Origin: Parvularculaceae bacterium
GTDB lineage: Bacteria > Pseudomonadota > Alphaproteobacteria > Caulobacterales > Parvularculaceae
Reading direction: 5' to 3'
Assembly (NCBI GenBank): GCA_021776475.1
Contig: JAJFFV010000005.1
Span: 1,612,001-1,676,000, forward strand
DNA: 64,000 bases
This document shows positions 1-8,110 of the stretch, one piece after another. How positions within the stretch are numbered: the first letter of the stretch is position 1; every line of letters begins with the position of its first letter. The position numbers were made by a program, and so were the translations under genes. The notes under the pieces were generated by a model. The model saw nothing but the letters and a program-made list of their open reading frames with translations, was not told the origin of the DNA and did no database searches.

Positions 1-1
1 C

Positions 2-256
<255 letters not shown>

Positions 257-439
257 AACTGGCTTTGCATGCAGTCCTCGAATTTTAATCAGATGGTGGA
301 GTTTGATATGTAACCGGAGGGGAGCTGACCGGTCTGTCGATCCTCACAGTTGATGAAGTTGCTGGGTCTACGATGATATGAGGGTGGAACACGCAGCAAT
401 GGGACGCCCAGCAAGCGTAAACCGCGCTGCCGCGCGTTG

Positions 440-1345
440 CTACATTGCGGCCACGGCCCGTACCATCTCCCTGCGGACCCCGGCATCAGGCAGTAGTCCC
501 AGTAGCGCGCCCATATTCTCCGTCATGTGATCAACCCGCCGTGTCGCCGGGATCGTGACCGTGATATCCGGGTGAGAGATGATGAATTTTAACATAAACT
601 GGGCCCAGTTGCTGGCGCCGATTTCTGCAGCAACAGCAGGAAGCGCATTTCCAGCGAACACATCAAACAGCCGTCCTTCCCGGAACGGACGATTGGCGAT
701 CACAGCTATATTTCGCTCCCGCGCTAGGGGCAAGATCCGCCGCTCCACCTCGCGGTCGAGAATGTTATAGGTCACCTGTACAAAATCGAGCGGTCGGCTT
801 GCCATTATGGCCAAAAGCTGATCGTGCTTCAGCCCCGCATAAGTGGTGACCCCCAGATACCGAACCTGACCACGCGCTTTCATTTCGATAAGGGTCTCAA
901 GATGCCGCTCCCAGGCGACCAGATTGTGGACCTGCAGCAGGTCAAAACTATCAATACCCCATCTTGCTTGCGTCGTCTCAATCTGGCCTGCCCCATCACC
1001 AGAGGTCCATATCTTATCGGCCGCAAACCGCGCAGCAGGATAGTCAAGTGTGGCCAGGGCCTTGCCAATAACACCTTGCGAGGACCCGTACATCGGTGAT
1101 GAATCAATCAGCGCGCCGCCCATCGCGAAAAATGTTCGCAAAACATCCGTACGCTGTTTAATAGCGGCAGGGTTGTTGCCGACATCAAAGGTCAGCCATG
1201 ACCCCATGCCAATGGCCGGAATAATCTCTTCACTGGAGGGAATAACCTTCCGCTGCACCTCTCCGGCAGCATGGACCATTTGGGCAGGTCCCAACAACGC
1301 AGCGCCCGTAGCAAGACCGCATTTGAGAAACTTACGGCGTTGCAC
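440..1345 (-). CDS. Aldo/keto reductase with Tat signal peptide
   Basis: This 301-residue protein has an aldo/keto reductase TIM barrel and probably reduces or oxidises a carbonyl with NAD(P)H. The catalytic tetrad is visible: Asp81, Tyr86 (in DSSPMYG), Lys111 (ADKIW) and His140 (QVHN). The N-terminus RRKFLK, followed by a hydrophobic stretch and VHAAGE, is a Tat-type signal, so the enzyme should be periplasmic, which is uncommon for this family. The start is GTG with a strong AGGAGGGAG site just upstream. Its leader and signal peptide closely resemble those of the dioxygenase gene at 6633-7232. Substrate unknown. Confidence 0.9.
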   Translation of the reverse strand: MQRRKFLKCGLATGAALLGPAQMVHAAGEVQRKVIPSSEEIIPAIGMGSWLTFDVGNNPAAIKQRTDVLRTFFAMGGALIDSSPMYGSSQGVIGKALATLDYPAARFAADKIWTSGDGAGQIETTQARWGIDSFDLLQVHNLVAWERHLETLIEMKARGQVRYLGVTTYAGLKHDQLLAIMASRPLDFVQVTYNILDREVERRILPLARERNIAVIANRPFREGRLFDVFAGNALPAVAAEIGASNWAQFMLKFIISHPDITVTIPATRRVDHMTENMGALLGLLPDAGVRREMVRAVAAM

Positions 1346-1504
1346 AACTCCCTCCTAATTCTATAGTAGAAAGCTAACATCTGCGCTTGGATACGTCTAG
1401 AACCCGATTAACCGTCTTAGATGGATTACTTGCCGCTTGATCCTCATCGCTCTACAATGGAAGGGCTGAGCGCCAGGGTGGGTTCGCAAAAAAGGGGTAT
1501 CGTC

Positions 1505-1894
1505 ATGGGGATCAAGCTGCCTGTCAGTATGCTGCTGATGATAGCGATCATCGGCTGCAGCCCCACAGTTGAGACTAATGAAACCAGCATCGAGGAAAAG
1601 CCACAGCTGGTCTGCGAGACCGGGCCATCGAAGGAGATCTTCGGAGAGACAGACTGGCTGGTCTATGGCTGCAATGAGCAGGAATTCCTCGTGGTCGTGT
1701 CCGCGCCAGACAACCCAGCCACACCGTTCATCTTCTTTCTCAAACGCGATGCCAGCGACATTCAGATATCGGGTGAGGGAACCGGCAACAAGGAGGCCAC
1801 CAGAGCCGCGCTCGCAGAACTGAGATCTCTGACGCGCGCCGACTTTAAAAAACTCGCCACCCGCGCCCAAAAAGCCAGGCCCAAAAATTCCTAA
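1505..1894 (+). CDS. Small putative lipoprotein, unknown function
   Basis: This 129-residue protein starts with a hydrophobic segment ending in a lipobox, IIGC, so Cys18 is the likely lipidation site. I chose the ATG at 1505 over an in-frame ATG at 1421 because the signal peptide begins there. The mature part has three further Cys (CETG and YGC near residues 39-63, possibly disulfide-bonded) and a basic C-terminus. No family is recognised. It converges on the membrane-protein gene at 1904 with a 9-base gap. Confidence 0.6.
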   Translation: MGIKLPVSMLLMIAIIGCSPTVETNETSIEEKPQLVCETGPSKEIFGETDWLVYGCNEQEFLVVVSAPDNPATPFIFFLKRDASDIQISGEGTGNKEATRAALAELRSLTRADFKKLATRAQKARPKNS

Positions 1895-1903
1895 TACGCC
1901 CGG

Positions 1904-2629
1904 CTAACCTCCGCCCAGAACAATCAGCGTCGCAATAGACTGCGCCAGTATGTTGGCAAAGCTCATCGCAATACCGATGACCAACGCCGTCGCGCCGCTG
2001 CGCCAGGCCCGCCCGCGCATCGGCATCGCCCTTGGCAGGCTGCGATAAGCCGTCAGCCAGTTCATGGCAAAAACACTGAGGATGAAGTAGATCCCATACG
2101 TCACATAATTTGCTGCTGATACGAGCCCGAACAACAACACCGTCGGGAGCGAGACGACAAGGCTCGGCACAGCGACGGCAAACAACAATCGCTCGCGCAA
2201 GGTAAAGCCCGTCGCCTGTCCCCAGCCGCGCCACAGGGTAGCCGCAATAAACATGAACCCGAAAGCGAAAAAAGGCTGCAGCGTAAACTGCCAGTTGGCG
2301 GCGGCCTTGGCGAGATCGGCGGCACTTGTACCCGCAGGAAGGACATCCCCCCGGTCGGCAAACTGCTGCTCCAGTAACAGCACCGTGCCGCTTGTCTCTC
2401 CGGCCCAGAAAAATTGGAAGAAATAAAGGACCGCCATTAGCGAGACCCACAGCCGTAGCGATGGCGTGTAGCGGCCGGCCCAGTCGGCGCGGACAGCCGC
2501 ACGCATATAAACCCGTGGGCGGACGAACAGGAAGAAGATCGATTTGAGGCCACGGATATTGAGCCCGAAGAAATCCTCCATCAGGTCATTAAGGCCCAGA
2601 TCATCATCCAGTCTTTTCTTGGCAATCAT
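1904..2629 (-). CDS. Polytopic membrane protein, DUF3667-like
   Basis: This 241-residue protein has about five hydrophobic segments after a soluble N-terminus of ~30 residues. The segment around residues 28-70 (a TLR-type helix, an R-P turn, then a YTPSLRL stretch leading into the first membrane helix) resembles the core of DUF3667 proteins, but the N-terminal zinc ribbon typical of that family is absent. No catalytic motif is visible. Function unknown. It is transcribed alone, divergently from the flavoprotein gene at 2720. Confidence 0.65.
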   Translation of the reverse strand: MIAKKRLDDDLGLNDLMEDFFGLNIRGLKSIFFLFVRPRVYMRAAVRADWAGRYTPSLRLWVSLMAVLYFFQFFWAGETSGTVLLLEQQFADRGDVLPAGTSAADLAKAAANWQFTLQPFFAFGFMFIAATLWRGWGQATGFTLRERLLFAVAVPSLVVSLPTVLLFGLVSAANYVTYGIYFILSVFAMNWLTAYRSLPRAMPMRGRAWRSGATALVIGIAMSFANILAQSIATLIVLGGG

Positions 2630-2719
2630 ACTGCCCTCTAGCCCAAATCTCTCCCCGCGTCATCCTGATCAAGCGCTTTCCAGGATGACGCATGCTGCAA
2701 GAACGGCTAAGCCCCCTCA

Positions 2720-3943
2720 ATGACAAACACCTCATCCAGCTATGACACGATTATCATCGGCGCCGGCGCCGCCGGGATGATGTGCGCCATTTATGCTGGA
2801 GCCGCTGGCGGCAAGGTGTTGGTCATCGAACATACCAAAGCGCCGGGTGAAAAGATCCGTATTTCTGGTGGTGGCCGCTGCAATTTCACCAATATCCATA
2901 CGGGCCCGCAGAACTTCCTGTCTGAAAACCTGCATTTTGCCAAGTCAGCCCTGAAACGCTACACCCAACAAGACTTCATCGACTTCGTCGCCTCCCACGG
3001 TATCGCGTATCACGAAAAAACTCTCGGACAATTGTTCTGCGATGGCTCGGCGAAAGAAATCATCGCCATGCTGGTCACCGAAATGGACAAGGTCGGCGCC
3101 GAACTGCTGCTGGAGACCTCGGTCGAGGCGATCACCCGAATTGAAAAAGGCTTCCAACTGCGGCTCGCAGGCAAAAAAGCGGGTTACAGATCAACCAGCT
3201 TGACCTGCCGCAATCTCGTCATCGCCTCGGGCGGTAAGTCGATCCCCAAAATGGGCGCCACAGGTTTTGGTTATCAAATCGCCCGGCAGTTTGATCTTGC
3301 CATCACCGAGACCAGAGCTGGCCTGGTGCCGCTCGTTTTCCCGGATGACATAAAAGAACAATGCAAGGCCCTGGCCGGTGTTTCGGCTGAGGCCTCACTG
3401 TCTTACGGCAGGACGCGTTTTAAGGAGGCTCTGCTGTTCACCCATCGCGGCCTCTCAGGTCCCTCGGTTTTGCAAATTTCCTCATACTGGCGGGAAGGGC
3501 ATCCGCTCAAGGTTGCACTGTTACCGGATGAAGACCTATTCACCGCGCTTCGCACAAGACGGGCCGAGAATGGCCGCCGGGATATCGCTACCGTGCTCGC
3601 TGATCTAATGCCAAAGCGCCTCGCTACATACATGATCGGCCTTGCAGACGTCTCCGGCAACATCGCTGACTTCAGCGACAAGCGCCTGCAGGCACTCGTT
3701 GAATGCCTGTCGGACTGGCAGATAAAACCGGTGGGTACGGAGGGGTACCGCACGGCCGAGGTCACATTGGGCGGTGTTTCAACCGACGATCTCAATTCCA
3801 AAACGATGCAAGCACGTCACGTGGCCGGCCTGTATTTTATCGGCGAAGTGGTGGACGTCACCGGCTGGCTTGGCGGCTACAACTTTCAATGGGCCTGGTC
3901 ATCCGGCTGGGCCGCCGGTACCGCCATCGCCGAGCATAGGTAG
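2720..3943 (+). CDS. HI0933/YhiN-family FAD-dependent oxidoreductase
   Basis: This 407-residue flavoprotein belongs to the HI0933 (YhiN, BaiN) family. It has an N-terminal dinucleotide-binding motif IIGAGAAGMMCA, the family signature GEKIRISGGGRCNFTN at residues ~43-58, and a C-terminal FAD-contacting segment ending WLGGYNFQWAWSSG. The length is normal. Family members are cytosolic flavoproteins of poorly defined substrate. One E. coli member affects rRNA modification and one clostridial member acts on bile acids, so no specific function is claimed. It is monocistronic. Confidence 0.92.
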   Translation: MTNTSSSYDTIIIGAGAAGMMCAIYAGAAGGKVLVIEHTKAPGEKIRISGGGRCNFTNIHTGPQNFLSENLHFAKSALKRYTQQDFIDFVASHGIAYHEKTLGQLFCDGSAKEIIAMLVTEMDKVGAELLLETSVEAITRIEKGFQLRLAGKKAGYRSTSLTCRNLVIASGGKSIPKMGATGFGYQIARQFDLAITETRAGLVPLVFPDDIKEQCKALAGVSAEASLSYGRTRFKEALLFTHRGLSGPSVLQISSYWREGHPLKVALLPDEDLFTALRTRRAENGRRDIATVLADLMPKRLATYMIGLADVSGNIADFSDKRLQALVECLSDWQIKPVGTEGYRTAEVTLGGVSTDDLNSKTMQARHVAGLYFIGEVVDVTGWLGGYNFQWAWSSGWAAGTAIAEHR

Positions 3944-4094
3944 ACCGTCAGGCATCTTTGCGTCGTAAGCTATTTATTTTGTTTGGAGAAAAACTTGCGC
4001 AAGGCCCCTCGGACGGCCCTATAGTAGGGCTATTGATTAACAAGGTGGTGTCAACAGCGCTCGCCATTTGAATAAAAAGGAGGCTCAGAACAGC

Positions 4095-5186
4095 ATGAAA
4101 GCTCTTACCATCGGCAGTGCAATGATAGACACGATCGCGATCATCCCAACCGATCGGATCGAGCGCATGTCGATGATCAACGCTGATCGCGCTTTTTTAC
4201 TGATGGAGGAAGGCACCAAAACAGAAGCCGAAGTCGTCTCGACCCATCTAGGCGGCGGCGCGGCCAACACGGCCGTCTCGTTTGCGCGCCAGGGTTTCGA
4301 TGCGCGGGTGCTGGTCAAGCTGGGGCAGGATGAACGTGGTAATCAGGTAACGGATTGTCTCGAAGCGGCAGGCGTTTCCACGAACTGGGCCATCCGCGAT
4401 GCCGAGACACCAACCGGCGCATCCGTGCTGATTTCGTCGCATGAACGCAATGCCGGGATATTCACCTTCCGGGGGGCCAACACGAAACTGACTAAGGACG
4501 ACCTTGAGGATGAGGCTTTCGCTGTTGATCTTGCCCATATCGGCTCTTTGTCAAATGAATCGGCCGCCTTGTTCCCGGTGCTGATCGACATGGCGAAGGC
4601 AGGCGGTGCCCGCGTGTCAGCTAATCCCGGTATGCGCCAGTTGTCAGCGCGCCGGAGGGATTTCCTCCGTGTCCTGCCAAAGATCGACATATTATTCATC
4701 AACCGGGTAGAAGCAGAAGCTTTGATGCCGGCGCTGGTGCCGGAAGTGGGCGAGGGCGGGGCGCCTTTGCCAGAAAAAGATGGCCAGCTGCCACCACTTG
4801 CAACGCGCGGGTTGTCGGGTGGCGGTTTTGATATGTCGCTAAAACTTTTTTTCGCGGGCTTGGCAGATTTGAGCAAAGCGACCATCGTCGTCACCGATGG
4901 CGGCAAAGGCGCCTACGCCGCGGCAGATGGTCGCATCAGCTATTGCCCGCCGCTCAAAATCGATGTCGCCGGCACGGCGGGCGCTGGCGACGCCTTTGCC
5001 TCAACCTTCGCCGGGTTCAGCGCCGGCGGCGCACCTATCGAAGCGGCCTTGCGCGCCGCCACCGTCAATGCCGCGTCAGTCATCTCCCATGTCGGCACGC
5101 AAACCGGGCTACTGGACAAGGCAGGGATCGAAGATCGGGCAAGCGCGGTGGCTGCAGACCAAAAAATATTGGCATGGAAAATATGA
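4095..5186 (+). CDS. PfkB-family sugar/nucleoside kinase
   Basis: This 363-residue kinase is of the ribokinase/PfkB fold. The C-terminal signature GTAGAGDAFASTFAG carries the catalytic Asp and the anion-hole GAGD. The substrate lid follows the N-terminal GSAMIDT motif, and GGGAANTAVSFARQG is the sugar-binding motif. The ATG at 4095 is chosen because AAAAGGAGG lies about 10 bases upstream. An earlier in-frame TTG at 4068 lies before that site. The stop overlaps the start of the metallo-hydrolase gene (ATGATGA), so the two are translationally coupled. The insertion at residues ~215-255 is longer than in ribokinases. Substrate not assignable. Confidence 0.9.
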   Translation: MKALTIGSAMIDTIAIIPTDRIERMSMINADRAFLLMEEGTKTEAEVVSTHLGGGAANTAVSFARQGFDARVLVKLGQDERGNQVTDCLEAAGVSTNWAIRDAETPTGASVLISSHERNAGIFTFRGANTKLTKDDLEDEAFAVDLAHIGSLSNESAALFPVLIDMAKAGGARVSANPGMRQLSARRRDFLRVLPKIDILFINRVEAEALMPALVPEVGEGGAPLPEKDGQLPPLATRGLSGGGFDMSLKLFFAGLADLSKATIVVTDGGKGAYAAADGRISYCPPLKIDVAGTAGAGDAFASTFAGFSAGGAPIEAALRAATVNAASVISHVGTQTGLLDKAGIEDRASAVAADQKILAWKI

Positions 5187-6175
5187 TGACCATTCAGGCA
5201 ATCAAAACCACGCTGATTTGCCTGCTGCTTCTGGCGCTCGCCGCTTGTAATGAGAAAGCACCGAGCGTTCCTGAAGCGACTGAGCGCAGCGCCGTTCAAG
5301 GGCGCGGCGAGGGTAAAGAAAACTGGTGGGATATGCTGCCGCGATCCCAGTGGAGTGAATTTCGGCGCCGAGACAGCGACATCGAATGGTTTGAAGTCTA
5401 TGAAGTTCGCGACGGCGTATTTGCAATCTACGAACCGGGCCAGTTTGAGGAAGTAATTTCGTTCTTGGTCCTGGGCGAAGAAAAAGCGCTTCTCTTCGAT
5501 ACAGGCCTTGGCATTGCCCCGATCCGTCCGGTTGTTGAACGCCTCACAGGCCTGCCGGTAACGGTTCTCAATTCGCACAGTCATTACGATCATGTGGGCG
5601 GCAATCATGAGTTTGACGAGATCGCCAGCCTGGGCCTGCCCTACACCGGGTCACGGGCGCAGGGCCTGGCAAATGCAGATGTCGGCGAATTTGTACAGGG
5701 CGACTGGCTATGGAAGAAAACGCCTGAGGAGTTTGATCGGGATACTTATGAAATAAGCCCGTGGACAAGTACACAGATGGTTAGCGACGGCGACGTGATC
5801 GATCTCGGCGGGCGCCAGCTTGAAATAATCTGGACGCCCGGCCATGCCCCAGACGCAGTGTGTCTGCTGGACCGCGAGAACCGCCTCCTGTTCACGGGCG
5901 ATACGTTCTACCTTGCGCCGCTATACCTGCATCTCGAAGGCTCGGACGTCGCAGCATACAAGACTTCGGTTGATCGTCTCGCCCTTCTCAGACCTGAGCT
6001 GGATTTTCTCATCACAGCCCACAATGTGCCGGTCGCTGATGCCGATTATCTCCTTCATCTGCGCGATGCTATTAAAACCATCGCTGCCGGGACCGGGACA
6101 TACGCAGAAACCGACGGTGCGCACGAATATTCCTTTGCTGGCTTTTCCATTATTGTTCCGGTGGGGCTCGAGTAG
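5183..6175 (+). CDS. MBL-fold metallo-hydrolase lipoprotein
   Basis: This 330-residue protein carries a lipoprotein signal ending ALAAC (Cys22) followed by a metallo-beta-lactamase fold. The metal motif HSHYDHVGG (HxHxDH) is intact. A second-site stretch, WTPGHAPD, and a later GDTFY (Asp ligand) complete a dinuclear site. It is probably an outer-membrane-anchored or periplasmic hydrolase. An ATG at 5174 is an alternative start. It overlaps the upstream PfkB gene and is followed two bases later by a conserved hypothetical gene, so the three form one operon. Substrate unknown. It is not close enough to known beta-lactamases to claim resistance. Confidence 0.9.
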   Translation: MMTIQAIKTTLICLLLLALAACNEKAPSVPEATERSAVQGRGEGKENWWDMLPRSQWSEFRRRDSDIEWFEVYEVRDGVFAIYEPGQFEEVISFLVLGEEKALLFDTGLGIAPIRPVVERLTGLPVTVLNSHSHYDHVGGNHEFDEIASLGLPYTGSRAQGLANADVGEFVQGDWLWKKTPEEFDRDTYEISPWTSTQMVSDGDVIDLGGRQLEIIWTPGHAPDAVCLLDRENRLLFTGDTFYLAPLYLHLEGSDVAAYKTSVDRLALLRPELDFLITAHNVPVADADYLLHLRDAIKTIAAGTGTYAETDGAHEYSFAGFSIIVPVGLE

Positions 6176-6177
6176 AG

Positions 6178-6627
6178 ATGAAGCTGAGACCGCAAGCAAA
6201 AATAATCCATCCGGGAGCGTCGGTATCAGATGCCGATGTCGCCCATATTCTTGGTGGTATTCGCGCACGGACCCTGCCGAAGCCAGAATGGACCCACGGT
6301 GCTCACCTGTGCGCCGGTACGGCATTGCTGAAGGCACGGGGTCTTGCCGGCGCGGAAGCTGAAATGCCGGACACTATTAGAGCCTACAATGAGGCCACAG
6401 GTGTACCGAACACGGATGATGAAGGCTATCACCACACAATCACGCTATTCTATCTGCGCACGCTCGACAAATTTCTGGATCGCCGCTGGCACGAGCGCAT
6501 CGGACAACTCGCAACTGACGTTCTTGCCGCGGACCTTGCAGATCGCACTTACCCGTTACAATTCTATTCAAAGGAACTGCTGTTCTCAGTCACCGCGCGC
6601 CGTAGCTGGATTGAGGGGGACTTATGA
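6178..6627 (+). CDS. Conserved hypothetical protein, His-rich helical
   Basis: This 149-residue soluble protein has no signal peptide. Notable conserved-looking motifs are EWTHGAHLCAGTALL at residues ~38-52 and NTDDEGYHHTITLFYLRTL at ~78-97, a pattern I recall from a widespread uncharacterised proteobacterial family. The clustered His residues could bind a metal, but that is inference. It begins two bases after the metallo-hydrolase stop. Its 3' end lies 5 bases from the end of the convergent dioxygenase gene. Confidence 0.7.
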   Translation: MKLRPQAKIIHPGASVSDADVAHILGGIRARTLPKPEWTHGAHLCAGTALLKARGLAGAEAEMPDTIRAYNEATGVPNTDDEGYHHTITLFYLRTLDKFLDRRWHERIGQLATDVLAADLADRTYPLQFYSKELLFSVTARRSWIEGDL

Positions 6628-6632
6628 ACGCT

Positions 6633-7232
6633 CTAAATCACTATCCGAAAATCGGTTTCAAAAATTCCATCGCCGGCCGGGCGCAAACCGGCGACCTGCA
6701 GGTCTTCGGCATCGCTGCTTCTTGCCTGTCCATCCGTACCCCCCGTTTCACGAAAATAAATTTGACTGGTCAGAAGAACCCGGCTGTTATTTCGTACCTT
6801 GAAATGAATATGTGCAGGCCGGCCGCCATAGGCGCCAGGAACATAAGTGCGGAATGTGTAACGTCCGTTCGGGTCCGTTATTGCCTGGCCCCAATAGGCA
6901 AAGTCATCAAACCGCTCACCCGGTTTACCGTCGCGGGGGTGTTTGTACCGGCCGAGCGGATCGGTATGCCAAATGTCAATAATGCGGCTTGCAATTGGCT
7001 GCCCGGAGACATCCACAAGGTCGCCCGAAAGGTTCACCACGTCACCGCGAATTTTGGCAGCGCGCAAGATCAGGTCGTTGCTGTCATTATCTCGCGAGCC
7101 AACCGGGTAAAATGGACCCTCAACATCGCGCGGGGTTCGTTTGTAGATCGCGTCTTTTGCCTGCAGCGGTGTTGCTGCCAGCAACGTAGCGCCGGTCGCA
7201 AGTCCGGACTTCACAAAAGTACGGCGTTTCAT
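6633..7232 (-). CDS. Tat-exported intradiol dioxygenase-family protein
   Basis: This 199-residue protein resembles the catalytic beta-sandwich of protocatechuate 3,4-dioxygenase. Iron ligands are visible: Tyr96 (GRYKHP), Tyr135 (in GAYGG), His141 and His143 (RPAHIHF). The start MKRRTFVKSGLATGATLL is a Tat signal, so the enzyme should fold in the cytoplasm and act in the periplasm or at the surface. The ATG has an AGGAGG site in the correct place. Exported intradiol dioxygenases of this small type are common but mostly uncharacterised. Their substrate may be an aromatic catechol. The leader matches that of the aldo/keto reductase gene at 440-1345. Confidence 0.9.
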   Translation of the reverse strand: MKRRTFVKSGLATGATLLAATPLQAKDAIYKRTPRDVEGPFYPVGSRDNDSNDLILRAAKIRGDVVNLSGDLVDVSGQPIASRIIDIWHTDPLGRYKHPRDGKPGERFDDFAYWGQAITDPNGRYTFRTYVPGAYGGRPAHIHFKVRNNSRVLLTSQIYFRETGGTDGQARSSDAEDLQVAGLRPAGDGIFETDFRIVI

Positions 7233-7396
7233 AACGCACCTCCTAATGAATTAGTTTATATTGGAAAATATGCTAATATGGCAACTCACACTTCCGCGAT
7301 GCCGATGTCTGTGTCGAAACGGCGGTTCCTGAAACGTCTTTTATATACCTGCCGCCGAGAAATGCTCGGGCAGCGAATAAACTCTTGGAGGGTTCT

Positions 7397-7909
7397 ATGC
7401 GAATAATCGTCATTCTTATAGCTGCATTGCTCGGCCTTTGGATTGCACCTGTCTCGGCATCAAACATGCCGGAAGTCCGTACACTGGCGGAAGCTGCGCA
7501 GTCACCGCAAGCGTCTATCGATGAAATCGCCTGGCTGGCGGGGCGCTGGAAGGGTGAAGGGCTCGGTGGCAAGGCCGAAGAACTGATCGCCCCTGTCGAA
7601 GCTGGCCAGATGATGGGAATGTTCCGCCACCTGAAAGCTGACGGCACACTCAATTTCTACGAGTTTTACGTTTTTGCCGAAGTCGAAGGCTCACTGGTTT
7701 TGAAGATCAAACATTTCTCGCCAGAGCTCATCGGGTGGGAAGAAAAAGATGGGTATGTCGAGTTTCCTTTGGTCGCGATCGAGGGCGCCACTGCGTATTT
7801 TGACGGCATCACCTACGCACTGACGGCCGAGGATGAATTGAATGTGATGGTCAATGTCAGCGAAGCCGGCATAATACCCTTCCGCTATCGCCGCCAGACA
7901 GACGACTGA
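7397..7909 (+). CDS. Secreted DUF6265-like protein
   Basis: This 170-residue protein has a cleavable signal (hydrophobic residues ~3-18, then VSASNMP). The mature part starts with a helical stretch and the motif IAWLAGRWKGEGLGG, followed by beta-strand-rich sequence with KIKHFSPELIGWE. This matches the lipocalin-like family DUF6265. I chose the ATG at 7397 because GGAGG lies 7-11 bases before it. The upstream in-frame TTG is part of that site. Function unknown; a small ligand-binding barrel is likely. Confidence 0.75.
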   Translation: MRIIVILIAALLGLWIAPVSASNMPEVRTLAEAAQSPQASIDEIAWLAGRWKGEGLGGKAEELIAPVEAGQMMGMFRHLKADGTLNFYEFYVFAEVEGSLVLKIKHFSPELIGWEEKDGYVEFPLVAIEGATAYFDGITYALTAEDELNVMVNVSEAGIIPFRYRRQTDD

Positions 7910-7996
7910 GCTGGTGTGTTGAAAATCATACGTGTTGCGTCAGAAGGAATCAGTATAAACGTTTCAGAATCATAACGATAAAGAAGGAGGTCTGCA

Positions 7997-8089
7997 GTGA
8001 AAACCGTCCTTGATTTTGTCGCGTGGAATGTGTCTCTCGTTTTGGCTGGCGTCGCCGCAATTCTGTTGTTTTCGATATTGCTCAGCTAG
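7997..8089 (+). CDS. 30-residue single-pass membrane peptide
   Basis: This very short GTG-started frame has a near-perfect AAGGAGG site 7 bases upstream. It encodes a 30-residue peptide with a polar start, MKTVLDFVAWN, and an uninterrupted hydrophobic helix to the end, VSLVLAGVAAILLFSILLS. The ribosome site and the membrane-helix composition together argue for a real small protein rather than a chance frame. It lies alone between the DUF6265 gene and the convergent M24 peptidase gene. Function unknown; small membrane proteins often modulate a transporter or kinase. Confidence 0.5.
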   Translation: MKTVLDFVAWNVSLVLAGVAAILLFSILLS

Positions 8090-8110
8090 TCGCCTACCCA
8101 GCTTAGTAGC

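Noticed and set aside
289-486. Reverse frame between thiC and the aldo/keto reductase gene
   Set aside because: It overlaps the 3' end of the reductase gene in another frame and has no ribosome site or conserved features.
5183-6175. A true beta-lactamase resistance gene
   Set aside because: The metal motif is shared by many hydrolases. The overall sequence and the operon context do not match a known resistance family.
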